In this document: piece after piece, positions 17,306 to 25,823 of the stretch | How positions within the stretch are numbered: position 1 is the first letter of the stretch | How the letters are laid out: each line of letters opens with the position of its first letter | NCBI GenBank assembly: GCA_016795485.1 | Contig: JAEUHM010000021.1 | Span: 1 to 64,000, forward strand | Direction: 5' to 3' | DNA length: 64,000 nt | Source: Verrucomicrobiaceae bacterium | GTDB lineage: Bacteria > Verrucomicrobiota > Verrucomicrobiia > Verrucomicrobiales > Verrucomicrobiaceae | Program-made: the position numbers and the translations under genes | The notes under the pieces: generated by a model | Database searches by the model: none | Told to the model about the DNA's origin: nothing | Seen by the model: only the letters and a program-made list of their open reading frames with translations

Positions 17306-18967
17306 ATGTATTCCAACGAAGAATACCTTCTTCAGCTTCTGGAGGAAGCTGATCTCATTGATCAACGAAAAATCGCCACCGCCAAGGGCCAAAAAAAACC
17401 TGCAGAGTCCATTGTGGACGCACTCATCAAGACGGGTGCCGTGAGCGATGAGCAGGTAGCAAAGACCTTGGCGACAAACTATGGCGTCGAGTTCGTAGAC
17501 TTGCATGGCTACGTGCCAAGTCAGGACATGAAAAACGTCGTGCCTGAGGAAGTCGCCCGGCGTTACAAAGTGGCTCCTCTTGGCGTGGAGGCTGGTCGTC
17601 TGCAAGTTGCTGTTGGCGATCCTTCTGACCTCGAGACTCTGGATGCCCTGCCCCACGTTCTGACTCCGGATATAGATTTCTTTTGTTCTACGCCGAGCCT
17701 CATCCGCACCGTTTTGTCAGCTCTTTATGGTGGTGAAGCGGATCTCGCAGAAACGCTGATTCGCGGAAGCGGTACCGGGGGCGAAGGCGCTAATGACGCG
17801 CCTATCATCAAATTGGTGACCAACTGCCTGATCGAAGGATTTAAGTCACGAGCATCTGACATTCACATTGAGCCCATCGAGAAGGACATCCGCGTGCGCT
17901 ACCGTATCGACGGTGTTTTGCATGATGTAGAGCATCATCCAAAGAGACTGCTATCTGCGATTATTGGCCGGATCAAGATCATGACCGGCTCAATGCAACT
18001 AGATGAGAAGCGGGTGCCTCAAGATGGTCGTATTCAGATGACCTTCCAGGACAAAGAACTGGATTTGCGCGTCTCCATCATCCCGACCCAGCACGGCGAG
18101 AGTGTGGTCATGCGTATTCTTGACAAGAGCAGCCTGCGGCTTGGTTTGTCCGATCTAGGCTTCCTGACCGATGACCAGGAGATGTTCGAGAAAAAACTCA
18201 GCCTACCTGACGGGATCATCCTCGTCACCGGGCCCACGGGATCAGGTAAGACCACGACGCTTTACGCCTGTCTCAACTACATCAACAGGCCAGACCGGAA
18301 GATTATCACGGTCGAAGACCCTGTGGAATATGAACTGCCTGGCATTAACCAAGTGATGGTGAAAGAAGACGTGGGCATGACCTTTGCTGCGGCTCTCAAG
18401 GCCATGCTTCGTCAGGCACCCAACATCATCATGTTGGGAGAGATTCGTGACCAGGAAACCGCTGGCATTGCTATCCAAGCTGCACTGACGGGTCACCTTG
18501 TATTTTCCACGCTTCACACGAACGATGCTCCATCCGCCGTTGCGCGTCTCACGGACATCGGCATCAAACCCTTCCTGACTGCATCCGCGGTGCGTTGCAT
18601 CATGGCCCAGCGTCTTGTGAGAAAACTTTGCGGCGAGTGCAAATCTTCATCCACGCTGGATGAAAAGGAGATGCGCGCATTGAGGTTGGATGTGTCACAA
18701 GTCATGGAAGCTAACATCATGGGCCCAACAGGCTGCAATCGCTGCCGTCAGGCTGGGTTCCGTGGTCGTCTCGCCGTCATTGAGATCTTTAATTTTGACG
18801 ATGAGGTGCGTTCGATGGTCAACGAAGAGCTGACAACCCCGCAATTGCGAAAGCGCGCGAGGGAGCTGGGAATGCGCACACTTCGTGAAGACGGTATCCG
18901 CAAGGTCTTGGCTGGCCTCACAACGGCCGAGGAAGTCATCGAAGCCACCATGTCAGACGCAGACTAA
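17306..18967 (+). CDS. GspE/PilB-type secretion ATPase, copy 1
   Basis: A 553-residue AAA-like ATPase of the type II secretion/type IV pilus family. The N-terminal MshEN domain (about residues 1-150) includes SDEQVAKTLATNYGVEFVDL. Walker A, GPTGSGKTTT, is near 309-318; the Asp box RKIITVEDPVEYELPG, Walker B IIMLGEIRDQETA and His box GHLVFSTLHTNDAPSAV follow. A tetracysteine site is present as CGECKSS and GCNRCRQAGFRGR. The hexamer hydrolyses ATP at the inner membrane to drive pseudopilus or pilus extension. The next gene is a paralogue of the same length, then the platform protein and pseudopilin. Assignment between GspE and PilB is open. Confidence 0.9.
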   Translation: MYSNEEYLLQLLEEADLIDQRKIATAKGQKKPAESIVDALIKTGAVSDEQVAKTLATNYGVEFVDLHGYVPSQDMKNVVPEEVARRYKVAPLGVEAGRLQVAVGDPSDLETLDALPHVLTPDIDFFCSTPSLIRTVLSALYGGEADLAETLIRGSGTGGEGANDAPIIKLVTNCLIEGFKSRASDIHIEPIEKDIRVRYRIDGVLHDVEHHPKRLLSAIIGRIKIMTGSMQLDEKRVPQDGRIQMTFQDKELDLRVSIIPTQHGESVVMRILDKSSLRLGLSDLGFLTDDQEMFEKKLSLPDGIILVTGPTGSGKTTTLYACLNYINRPDRKIITVEDPVEYELPGINQVMVKEDVGMTFAAALKAMLRQAPNIIMLGEIRDQETAGIAIQAALTGHLVFSTLHTNDAPSAVARLTDIGIKPFLTASAVRCIMAQRLVRKLCGECKSSSTLDEKEMRALRLDVSQVMEANIMGPTGCNRCRQAGFRGRLAVIEIFNFDDEVRSMVNEELTTPQLRKRARELGMRTLREDGIRKVLAGLTTAEEVIEATMSDAD

Positions 18968-19033
18968 CACGACGAAACGCCCTACGGCATCCAGCCGGGT
19001 ATTTGACAAACTTTTCCCCAATCTTTTCGACGT

Positions 19034-20695
19034 ATGACAGCGCAAAATGTAGTGGACTTGCTGGTGGCTCGCGGAGTCATCAATGAAGGTCAGGCTTATG
19101 ACATCTCCAATGAAGCAGTTCACGGCGGCAAAGATGTCCTTGCCGTGCTTCTTGAGTTCGGAGTGTTCAGCAATGAAGATGAGTTCTGGGCCACAGTGGC
19201 CGAAGAAATCGGTGCTCAGCATTTCGACCTCACGGAGTTTGACCCGCCAAAAGAGCTCGTCGGCATCATGCCGTCCGCCATGGCTAGGCTGTATGGAGCA
19301 TTCCCCATTACGATGGACTCCACGAGCCTGCACGTGGCCTTTACCGATCCCCTCAATCCTCAACTTGCTGAGGATCTGCGCTTTGCGATTGGTAAAGACG
19401 TTGTTCCAGTCGTGGCCCGCCGCGATCAAGTTCAGGCGTTGATCGACAAACACTATGGCAGTGGGGCTACTAGTTTTGACGAGATATTTAAACAACTCGG
19501 GCTCTCTGCTGCAAAATCGAATGATGAACCAGATCCCAACTCCGCACCGATCGTCCGGTTTGTGGATCTCGTTTTGACTCAGGCCATCAAGGAAAAGGCC
19601 TCAGACATCCACTTTGAGCCCTTCGAGCATGAGTTCAAGATCCGCTACCGCGTGGACGGGGCGCTCTACGAAATGGCGCCGCCTCCGGCGCACCTCGCCA
19701 ACACGGTAATCTCTCGCGTTAAAGTGATGGCCAACCTTAACATCGCCGAGCGGCGCATTCCGCAGGATGGTCGTATCATGACCACCGTTGAAGGCAAGCC
19801 AGTGGACATGCGTGTTTCATCCCTTCCGACTCAACACGGCGAGAGCGTGGTGCTCCGGGTTTTGGATCGCTCTTCGATTCAGCTCACCATGACAGACTTG
19901 GGCATGTCGGACTACCTGTACAGCTATATTCAGGAGACGATCCACAAGCCCAATGGCATTTTCATCGTCACCGGTCCAACAGGCGCAGGCAAGACTACAA
20001 CGCTCTACGCGGCTCTGCGAGAGATCAACACCATCGACTCAAAACTGCTCACCGCCGAAGATCCAGTCGAATACGAACTCGATGGCATTATGCAAGTGCC
20101 AGTGAACGAAGCCGTGGGGTTGACCTTTGCTCGGGCGCTCCGTGCATTTCTTCGTCAAGACCCAGACCGGATCATGGTGGGAGAGCTTCGTGACCTAGAA
20201 ACGGCATCCATCGCCATCCAAGCGTCTCTGACAGGCCACTTGGTGCTGAGCACACTTCACACCAACGATGCTGCGGGTGCAGTAACTCGTCTGGTTGACC
20301 TTGGGGTCGAGCCATTCCTTATCTCGGCCACATTGGAAGGTGTTCTGGCTCAACGGCTGCTTCGGACTATTTGCAAAGAGTGCAAAGTTTCCTACAACCC
20401 AAGCCAATCCATTCTCAATCAGCTTGGACTCACCGCACATGATACCCAAGGGAAGCAGTTTTTCACAGGTGGCGGCTGCGGTCGCTGCGGGAACTCTGGT
20501 TACAAAGGGCGGAAAGGCTTGTTCGAGCTCATGGATATCACCGACCCCCTCCGGGACATGATTGTCAAACGCGCTCCAACTCTCACGCTGAAACAGAAAG
20601 CCATCGAGATGGGAATGGTCACCCTCCGCCAGGACGGCATCCGGAGCATTTTTGATGGAGTCACCACAATCGAAGAAGTTCTCAAATACACCTGA
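19034..20695 (+). CDS. GspE/PilB-type secretion ATPase, copy 2
   Basis: A 553-residue paralogue of the preceding gene, 66 bp downstream. It has the N-terminal MshEN region, Walker A GPTGAGKTTTLY (from about residue 314), SKLLTAEDPVEYELDG, Walker B IMVGELRDLETA, GHLVLSTLHTNDAAGAV, and the paired cysteines CKEC and CGRCGNSGYKGRKGLFELM. All ATPase motifs are intact. It lacks the short form of a PilT retraction ATPase, so it is a second assembly-type ATPase. Tandem ATPases may serve two machines (T2SS and pilus) or form a mixed motor. Confidence 0.9.
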   Translation: MTAQNVVDLLVARGVINEGQAYDISNEAVHGGKDVLAVLLEFGVFSNEDEFWATVAEEIGAQHFDLTEFDPPKELVGIMPSAMARLYGAFPITMDSTSLHVAFTDPLNPQLAEDLRFAIGKDVVPVVARRDQVQALIDKHYGSGATSFDEIFKQLGLSAAKSNDEPDPNSAPIVRFVDLVLTQAIKEKASDIHFEPFEHEFKIRYRVDGALYEMAPPPAHLANTVISRVKVMANLNIAERRIPQDGRIMTTVEGKPVDMRVSSLPTQHGESVVLRVLDRSSIQLTMTDLGMSDYLYSYIQETIHKPNGIFIVTGPTGAGKTTTLYAALREINTIDSKLLTAEDPVEYELDGIMQVPVNEAVGLTFARALRAFLRQDPDRIMVGELRDLETASIAIQASLTGHLVLSTLHTNDAAGAVTRLVDLGVEPFLISATLEGVLAQRLLRTICKECKVSYNPSQSILNQLGLTAHDTQGKQFFTGGGCGRCGNSGYKGRKGLFELMDITDPLRDMIVKRAPTLTLKQKAIEMGMVTLRQDGIRSIFDGVTTIEEVLKYT

Positions 20696-20778
20696 TGCTT
20701 TTTGCATCGACAATCTGCCCAGCCTCCAGCTAATCTCGATACACTCACTCCGAAACCGCCCCTCAAAGCCCATTCTCT

Positions 20779-22053
20779 ATGCCTAAGTTTCATTACCTTG
20801 CGCTCGACCAAAACGGTCAAGAAACCGCCGGGGACATTGATGCCAACTCCGAAACCGACGCCATCAACATCCTCCGTCAGCAGCAACTCTACCCAACCCA
20901 AGTCGTACAGGAAGGGCGCGGAGACGCGAGTGAGATTAAAAGCAAGGCGGCCAAAAGCGCTAAATCCAAAGGGGTTGCGGGCGGCAAGGCCACTGGAAGC
21001 TTAAAAGTAAAAGGCAAGACACTCATGGTGTTCACGCGGCAGCTTGCTACACTCATTGACTCGGGTCTTCCTCTGCTTCGAGGTCTCACTGTTCTAGGGC
21101 GGCAAGAACCGGTTCCCAACATGAAAAAGGCCATCAATACGCTGGCTGAGTCCGTCCAAACCGGCAGCACCTTCTCCGAAAGTCTTGGTGCCTTCCCTAA
21201 AATGTTCAACAAGCTCTACATCAACATGGTGAAGGCTGGAGAACTGGGCGGGGTGCTTGAAGTCGTCCTCAACCGTTTGGCAGAGTACCAGGAAAAGGCC
21301 CAAAAGCTCAAAAACAAGATCGTCGCTGCCATGGTTTACCCCATCATCGTGATGGTGATTGCCGTGGTGATCATGATCTTCCTCATGCTCGTCATCGTTC
21401 CAAAGTTTGAAAAAATCTTCGACGACATGATCCAAGGCGGACGTGCAGCCCTCCCAAAACTCACTCAGTATGTCATCGGCTTCAGCCGTGGCATTGGGGA
21501 GTATATTTGGTGGATTCTCATCGCCGCCGCGCTGTTTTTCATCGGCTGGCGAGTCTTCGCTGCCACTAAAGGTGGTCGCTTATTCATCGACAAAACCAAG
21601 CTTAAACTACCGCTTTTCGGAGATGTGCAGCGTAAGAGCGCCATCGCTCGCTTCTGCCGGACGCTTGGTACACTCGCCACCTCCGGTGTGCCCATTCTTC
21701 AGGCCCTCAACATTACTCGTGAGACTGCCGGCAATGTCATCGTCTCCAATGCTATCGACAAGGTGCATGATGCGGTGAAGGAAGGTGAGTCTATGGTCAC
21801 CCCACTGGAAGCCAGTGGCGTGTTTCCACCGATGGTAATCTCAATGGTCGATGTGGGTGAGGAAACCGGTCAATTGCCAGAAATGCTTCTGAAGATCGCC
21901 GATGTTTACGAAGACGAGGTGGATAACTCTGTGTCGGCACTCACTTCGTTGCTTGAGCCGCTAATGATCGTCATGCTTGCTCTCGTGGTAGGTGTGATCG
22001 TGATGGCGCTGTTCATGCCGCTAATCGAGGTGATCAACAAAGTCGGTCAGTAA
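20779..22053 (+). CDS. GspF/PilC-type inner-membrane platform protein
   Basis: A 424-residue protein with the duplicated cytoplasmic T2SSF domains and three membrane helices. The first domain holds FTRQLATLIDSGLPLLRGL, the second FCRTLGTLATSGVPILQAL, each followed by MVKAGELGG or MVDVGEETGQLPEML signatures. Helices lie near residues 190-215 (IIVMVIAVVIMIFLMLVIVP), 240-260 and 390-415 (MIVMLALVVGVIVMALFMPL). The protein couples the ATPase to pseudopilin polymerisation at the inner membrane. It follows the two ATPase genes and precedes a pseudopilin, an ordinary GspE-F-G order. Confidence 0.92.
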   Translation: MPKFHYLALDQNGQETAGDIDANSETDAINILRQQQLYPTQVVQEGRGDASEIKSKAAKSAKSKGVAGGKATGSLKVKGKTLMVFTRQLATLIDSGLPLLRGLTVLGRQEPVPNMKKAINTLAESVQTGSTFSESLGAFPKMFNKLYINMVKAGELGGVLEVVLNRLAEYQEKAQKLKNKIVAAMVYPIIVMVIAVVIMIFLMLVIVPKFEKIFDDMIQGGRAALPKLTQYVIGFSRGIGEYIWWILIAAALFFIGWRVFAATKGGRLFIDKTKLKLPLFGDVQRKSAIARFCRTLGTLATSGVPILQALNITRETAGNVIVSNAIDKVHDAVKEGESMVTPLEASGVFPPMVISMVDVGEETGQLPEMLLKIADVYEDEVDNSVSALTSLLEPLMIVMLALVVGVIVMALFMPLIEVINKVGQ

Positions 22054-22099
22054 ATCTGTTCTGCGCTCACTACCCAAAAACCTTCATCGTTGTCTCAAC

Positions 22100-22747
22100 A
22101 TGAGAACAAAACATAGTTACGCCCGCCGCTCACTCCGTGGATTCACACTCATGGAACTCATGGCCGTGATCGCCATCATGGTCACCCTCGCCGCATTGAC
22201 GATGGTGGGCTTTAAGAGTGCCCAGATTACTGCATCCAGGAACCGCACATCGGCTTTTCACAAGTCAATCAGCGTGGGATTGGAGCAGTATTTCCAAGAC
22301 GCTGGGGAGTACCCTACTCCAAGAGACCCGACCTCACAGACGAGCATACAGGGCAAGCGCTTCATCGTAGGCCCGGCCAAAATGTTGTATCAGGTGCTCA
22401 GTTCTGATGGAGACGATCAAATCGTTCTTGGTCAATCAAGGTTCGGTCCATCTGATGGACAGTGGAGCACGGAGGAATCAAAGTACATTCGGATGACTGA
22501 CATGCCGAAGGAAATGAAACTCCAGACCCAGGACGGCTTTTTCTTGGTAGATGGTTTCAACAAGCCTTTCCAATACATGAAGGGGCCCGATCGTCCTCGT
22601 CCTGGTCAACCTCCACCTACACCCAATACGATGAATACTACTTTCGACTTGTGGTCATATGCCGAGTCGGAAATCAACACCACGGAGACAAGTCTGGGTG
22701 CCAAACGCGACATCAAGATTTCTGGCAAGTGGATCAAGAACTGGTAA
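22100..22747 (+). CDS. GspG-like type II secretion pseudopilin
   Basis: A 215-residue prepilin. After a short basic leader (MRTKHSYARRSLRG) comes the cleavage/methylation site G^FTLMELMAVIAIMVTLAAL, with the conserved Glu at +5. The C-terminal part contains EQYFQDAGEYPTPRDP, the GspG-like region that follows the helix. It is longer than the usual 140 residues because of an inserted middle. It would be processed by a prepilin peptidase (not in the window) and assembled by the platform protein and ATPases upstream. Confidence 0.85.
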   Translation: MRTKHSYARRSLRGFTLMELMAVIAIMVTLAALTMVGFKSAQITASRNRTSAFHKSISVGLEQYFQDAGEYPTPRDPTSQTSIQGKRFIVGPAKMLYQVLSSDGDDQIVLGQSRFGPSDGQWSTEESKYIRMTDMPKEMKLQTQDGFFLVDGFNKPFQYMKGPDRPRPGQPPPTPNTMNTTFDLWSYAESEINTTETSLGAKRDIKISGKWIKNW

Positions 22748-22764
22748 CGCACCAGTCCAGCCGG

Positions 22765-23877
22765 GTGGCATGGCGATGGCTCCTTAATACAGGACTCAGG
22801 CTCGCATGTGCCATCCAGATCTGCGCATACGCAGGTATAGGTGATAACCCATCCATTGAGGTAGTTTACAACCTAACCCTCGCTCCGTCGGTTATCACTT
22901 CCGTTCCCGATGGATCATGGGTCGTGGGGCTTGATCAGGCGGAGAAGCCCCGCTTTCGTGCCGTGCGGGTGCGCAATGCCACAGAAGTCCTCCCGTTTCC
23001 TGATGAGGCGACTTCTCTGGCGGCAAAGGCCGCTCCTATCCTGATGGATGCTGTGGAGGCCCTCCAAACGGACGAGGACGGCATCATTTGGATCCTGGAC
23101 AACGGACGCCGTTCTGAGATGCCAGCAAAACTCATCGCTTGGGACGATGAAGAGGAAAAACTTCGCTCTCAGCATGTTTTGGTAGCCCCAGCTACCGTCC
23201 CAGGTTCTTTTTTGACCGATTTCGTCGTCGATCCCGACTCATCACTGGTGGTCATCTCAGACCCAGCGAATGGAGCCAACGCAGCTCTTGTGATCTTGGA
23301 CCGGGCAACGGGTGTCGGTCGGCGAATGTTGGAGGGGCACGTCACAGTCGTCCCTGACAAGTCACGTCCCCTCAAGTTACCGAAAGAGGTCACTCCACCG
23401 CGCAAGCTCGACGGCTCCAGTTCATGGCCCCATAGTGGAGTTCGCGCTCTTGCCCTCGATAGAAAGCGCGAATGGCTCTACTACGCGCCCGTTCAGTCAC
23501 ACGCGGTGTTTCGTCTGCCAATGAAACTGCTCAGGAAGCCAGACATCACTTCCCAAGCTCTGGCGGCGGCGATCGAAACCTACGCATCGAAGCCACCTTG
23601 CTCATCCATGGTGATCGATGAGAAGAACAACATTCATATCGGCGACATTGAGGGCCGTGCGGTCGGAGTGATTGAAGCTTCCAACCGCACCTACCGTGTC
23701 CTGGCCTCAGACGCTCGTCTACTCTGGCCGGACGGGCTTAGTTTTGGGCAGGACGGCAAGCTGTATTTCTTTTCCAGATTAGTCGCCGGCACTGGTTCGC
23801 CAAAACCAGGCCCAGATGCCATTCAACATAGCCTCTTCCGGACAAAACCCTTGGCCGAGGGTCGGCCCGGAGAATAG
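22765..23877 (+). CDS. Secreted Yellow/MRJP-like protein
   Basis: A 370-residue protein from a GTG at 22765, 17 nt after the pseudopilin stop. The start was chosen because it gives a signal peptide (AWRWLLNTGLRLACAIQIC) and avoids a long overlap. The beta-propeller body has SVPDGSWVVGLDQAEKPRF, DEDGIIWILDNGRR, FLTDFVVDPDSSLVVISDP, GVRALALDRKREWLYYAPV, CSSMVIDEKNNIHIGDIEG and WPDGLSFGQDGKLYFFS, the features of the Yellow/major royal jelly family, distantly related to SMP-30/gluconolactonases. Bacterial members are exported and lack a settled substrate. It probably shares the secretion-operon transcript, though it has no obvious part in secretion. Confidence 0.7.
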   Translation: MAWRWLLNTGLRLACAIQICAYAGIGDNPSIEVVYNLTLAPSVITSVPDGSWVVGLDQAEKPRFRAVRVRNATEVLPFPDEATSLAAKAAPILMDAVEALQTDEDGIIWILDNGRRSEMPAKLIAWDDEEEKLRSQHVLVAPATVPGSFLTDFVVDPDSSLVVISDPANGANAALVILDRATGVGRRMLEGHVTVVPDKSRPLKLPKEVTPPRKLDGSSSWPHSGVRALALDRKREWLYYAPVQSHAVFRLPMKLLRKPDITSQALAAAIETYASKPPCSSMVIDEKNNIHIGDIEGRAVGVIEASNRTYRVLASDARLLWPDGLSFGQDGKLYFFSRLVAGTGSPKPGPDAIQHSLFRTKPLAEGRPGE

Positions 23878-23921
23878 GGCATTGACCCTTCCTCAGCGAT
23901 CTCATGAATTGGCCGTTGAGT

Positions 23922-23949
23922 TTTCCACTATCGTGGTTAGGAGTCTAAT
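23922..23949 (+). promoter_or_regulatory. Candidate leuA promoter
   Basis: TTTCCA (23922-23927) and TCTAAT (23944-23949, 5 of 6 for -10) are 16 bp apart. Transcription would begin near 23956, only a few bases before the leader-peptide ATG at 23963, so the leader would be nearly leaderless. Confidence 0.35.
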
Positions 23950-23962
23950 TAGCGTTATTTTC

Positions 23963-24034
23963 ATGGGCATCCATTCGGCACAACTTAAGCTTCGACTCCG
24001 TCAGCACCTGCTGCTCGGGTTGGCCGCCCATTGA
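23963..24034 (+). CDS. leuL: Leucine-rich leader peptide upstream of leuA
   Basis: A 23-codon frame beginning MGIHSAQLKLRLRQ and ending HLLLGLAAH, with seven leucines including three consecutive codons (CTG CTG CTC). It lies 104 nt before leuA on the same strand. Short Leu-rich peptides before leucine biosynthesis genes are the classic sensors of ribosome-mediated attenuation. Between its stop and leuA there are small stems (CCGC/GCGG near 24047-24060 and AGGTC/GACCT at 24087-24105) that could be part of alternate folds, but no strong terminator with a T-run. The role is inferred from position and composition. Confidence 0.6.
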   Translation: MGIHSAQLKLRLRQHLLLGLAAH

Positions 24035-24138
24035 ACTTCACCTCACCGCCATTGTGCGGACGCTTCTAATCGCAAAATCTCGTTCCAGGTCCAAACTTTC
24101 GACCTCGGGCAACGTCTCCAAATCTTTTCAGTCACACC

Positions 24139-25797
24139 ATGTCCCCAAACAAATACCGTCCATTTCCCCCTATACCCATCCAGAACCGCCAGTGGCCTTC
24201 ACGCACGCTTTCGGCAGCCCCCATCTGGTGCAGTGTCGACCTCCGGGATGGAAATCAAGCTCTTGCAGTACCGATGAACGTCTCGCAAAAACTCGAGATG
24301 TTCGACTCACTCGTGAAGTGCGGATTTAAAGAGATTGAGGTGGGGTTTCCATCTGCATCGAACACTGAGTTTTCATTCAACCGAAGACTCATCGAGGACA
24401 ATCGCATCCCTGATGACGTTACAATCCAATGTTTGGTTCAAGCACGAGAACACCTTATTGAACGCACCGTGGAGTCGCTCATGGGTGCCAAAAGTGTCAT
24501 CATTCACATGTACAACTCCACATCGCCCGCCCAGCGGAAACATGTGTTCAACATGACGAAGGAGCAGATCATTGAAGTGGCTATTCAGGGAGCCAACTGG
24601 ATCAAAGAACGAATCCACCGGCTTGAGGATACAGGCACCAGAGTCATGCTACAATACTCTCCGGAGAGCTTCAGCGCTACAGAGGTAGAGTTCGCAAAAG
24701 AAGTCTCCGAGGCGGTCATGGATGTATGGCAGCCAACCGTTGAACGGAAGATGATCCTCAATCTGCCGGACACAGTCGAGGTGGCAGGACCCAATGTCTA
24801 CGCGGACCAGATTGAGTGGATTTGCAGCCACATTCGTAACCGCGAGGCACTGCTCATATCACTGCACACTCACAACGACCGTGGCACCGGCACGGCGGCC
24901 ACGGAACTTGGCTTGTTGGCGGGTGCTGATCGCGTGGAAGGCACACTCTTCGGTAATGGAGAACGCACAGGCAATCTCGATATCGTTCAAACGGCCATGA
25001 ATCTCTATATGCATGGGATTGATCCCAAGCTGAACTTCAGTGACATGAACGGCCTGATTGGTATGTATGAACGCTGCACTGGAATGACGGTGCCTCCGCG
25101 TCAGCCTTATGCTGGGGAGTTGGTTTTCACCGCTTTCAGTGGCAGCCATCAAGACGCCATTAAGAAAGGTCTCGCCAACTACGAGAAAACAGGGGGCTCA
25201 TGGGATGTCCCCTACCTGACGATCGACCCTCACGACATTGGTCGCAAATATCAGGAGGTCATCCGCGTGAACTCACAATCTGGAAAAGGTGGTGTGGCCT
25301 ACCTTCTTGAAAGCGAGTTCGGCATTGAAATGCCCAAAGACATGCAAAGAGAGTTTGGCCCTATCGCCAACGATCTTGTAGACGCCCTCGGACGTGAAGT
25401 GACCGCAGCAGAGCTCAAAGCGATGTTCTGGAAGGAATACATCGAGCGCACATCTCCATACAGCCTGCATCATTTTCATGCAGACGGCGTGGATGGGGTA
25501 TTCCGATGCCGCAGTAGCTTGGTCATCTCCGGCAAAGAAGTCGGAGTTGCTGGAGAGGGCAATGGTCCCATCGCTGCATTTGTTCAAGCACTCGTCCAAG
25601 ATGCAGGTGCACCGGCATTTGAAGTCAGCAGCTACCGCGAACAATCGCTGAGTTCTGGAACCGAGGCCAGCGCTCTCGCGTTTATTCAAATCAAGCTCGC
25701 CGATGGTCGGGTTTGCTGGGGCGCAGGCACAGACACCAACATCGAGCTTGCCTCCATCAAAGCGGTCGTCAGCGCAATCAACCGCGCAACGGCCTAA
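24139..25797 (+). CDS. leuA: 2-isopropylmalate synthase
   Basis: A 552-residue enzyme of the longer LeuA type. The N-terminal HMGL-like TIM barrel has CSVDLRDGNQAL (residues 32-43), KEIEVGFPSAS, MLQYSPESFSATE and SLHTHNDRGTG with metal-binding His243 and His245, then VEGTLFGNGERTGN. The C-terminal part (about 430-552) is the LeuA allosteric domain that binds leucine, with GNGPIAAFVQAL. It condenses acetyl-CoA with 2-oxoisovalerate, the first step of leucine synthesis in the cytoplasm. Regulation is probably double: feedback through the domain, and attenuation through the Leu-rich leader peptide 104 nt upstream. Confidence 0.95.
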   Translation: MSPNKYRPFPPIPIQNRQWPSRTLSAAPIWCSVDLRDGNQALAVPMNVSQKLEMFDSLVKCGFKEIEVGFPSASNTEFSFNRRLIEDNRIPDDVTIQCLVQAREHLIERTVESLMGAKSVIIHMYNSTSPAQRKHVFNMTKEQIIEVAIQGANWIKERIHRLEDTGTRVMLQYSPESFSATEVEFAKEVSEAVMDVWQPTVERKMILNLPDTVEVAGPNVYADQIEWICSHIRNREALLISLHTHNDRGTGTAATELGLLAGADRVEGTLFGNGERTGNLDIVQTAMNLYMHGIDPKLNFSDMNGLIGMYERCTGMTVPPRQPYAGELVFTAFSGSHQDAIKKGLANYEKTGGSWDVPYLTIDPHDIGRKYQEVIRVNSQSGKGGVAYLLESEFGIEMPKDMQREFGPIANDLVDALGREVTAAELKAMFWKEYIERTSPYSLHHFHADGVDGVFRCRSSLVISGKEVGVAGEGNGPIAAFVQALVQDAGAPAFEVSSYREQSLSSGTEASALAFIQIKLADGRVCWGAGTDTNIELASIKAVVSAINRATA

Positions 25798-25823
25798 GTC
25801 ACCAGTCCTTCAAAACCGCACCA

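Noticed and set aside
24087-24105. AGGTC/GACCT stem as the leuA attenuator terminator
   Set aside because: The stem is only 5 bp with a 9-nt loop and no immediate T-run; it may take part in folding but is too weak to call a terminator.
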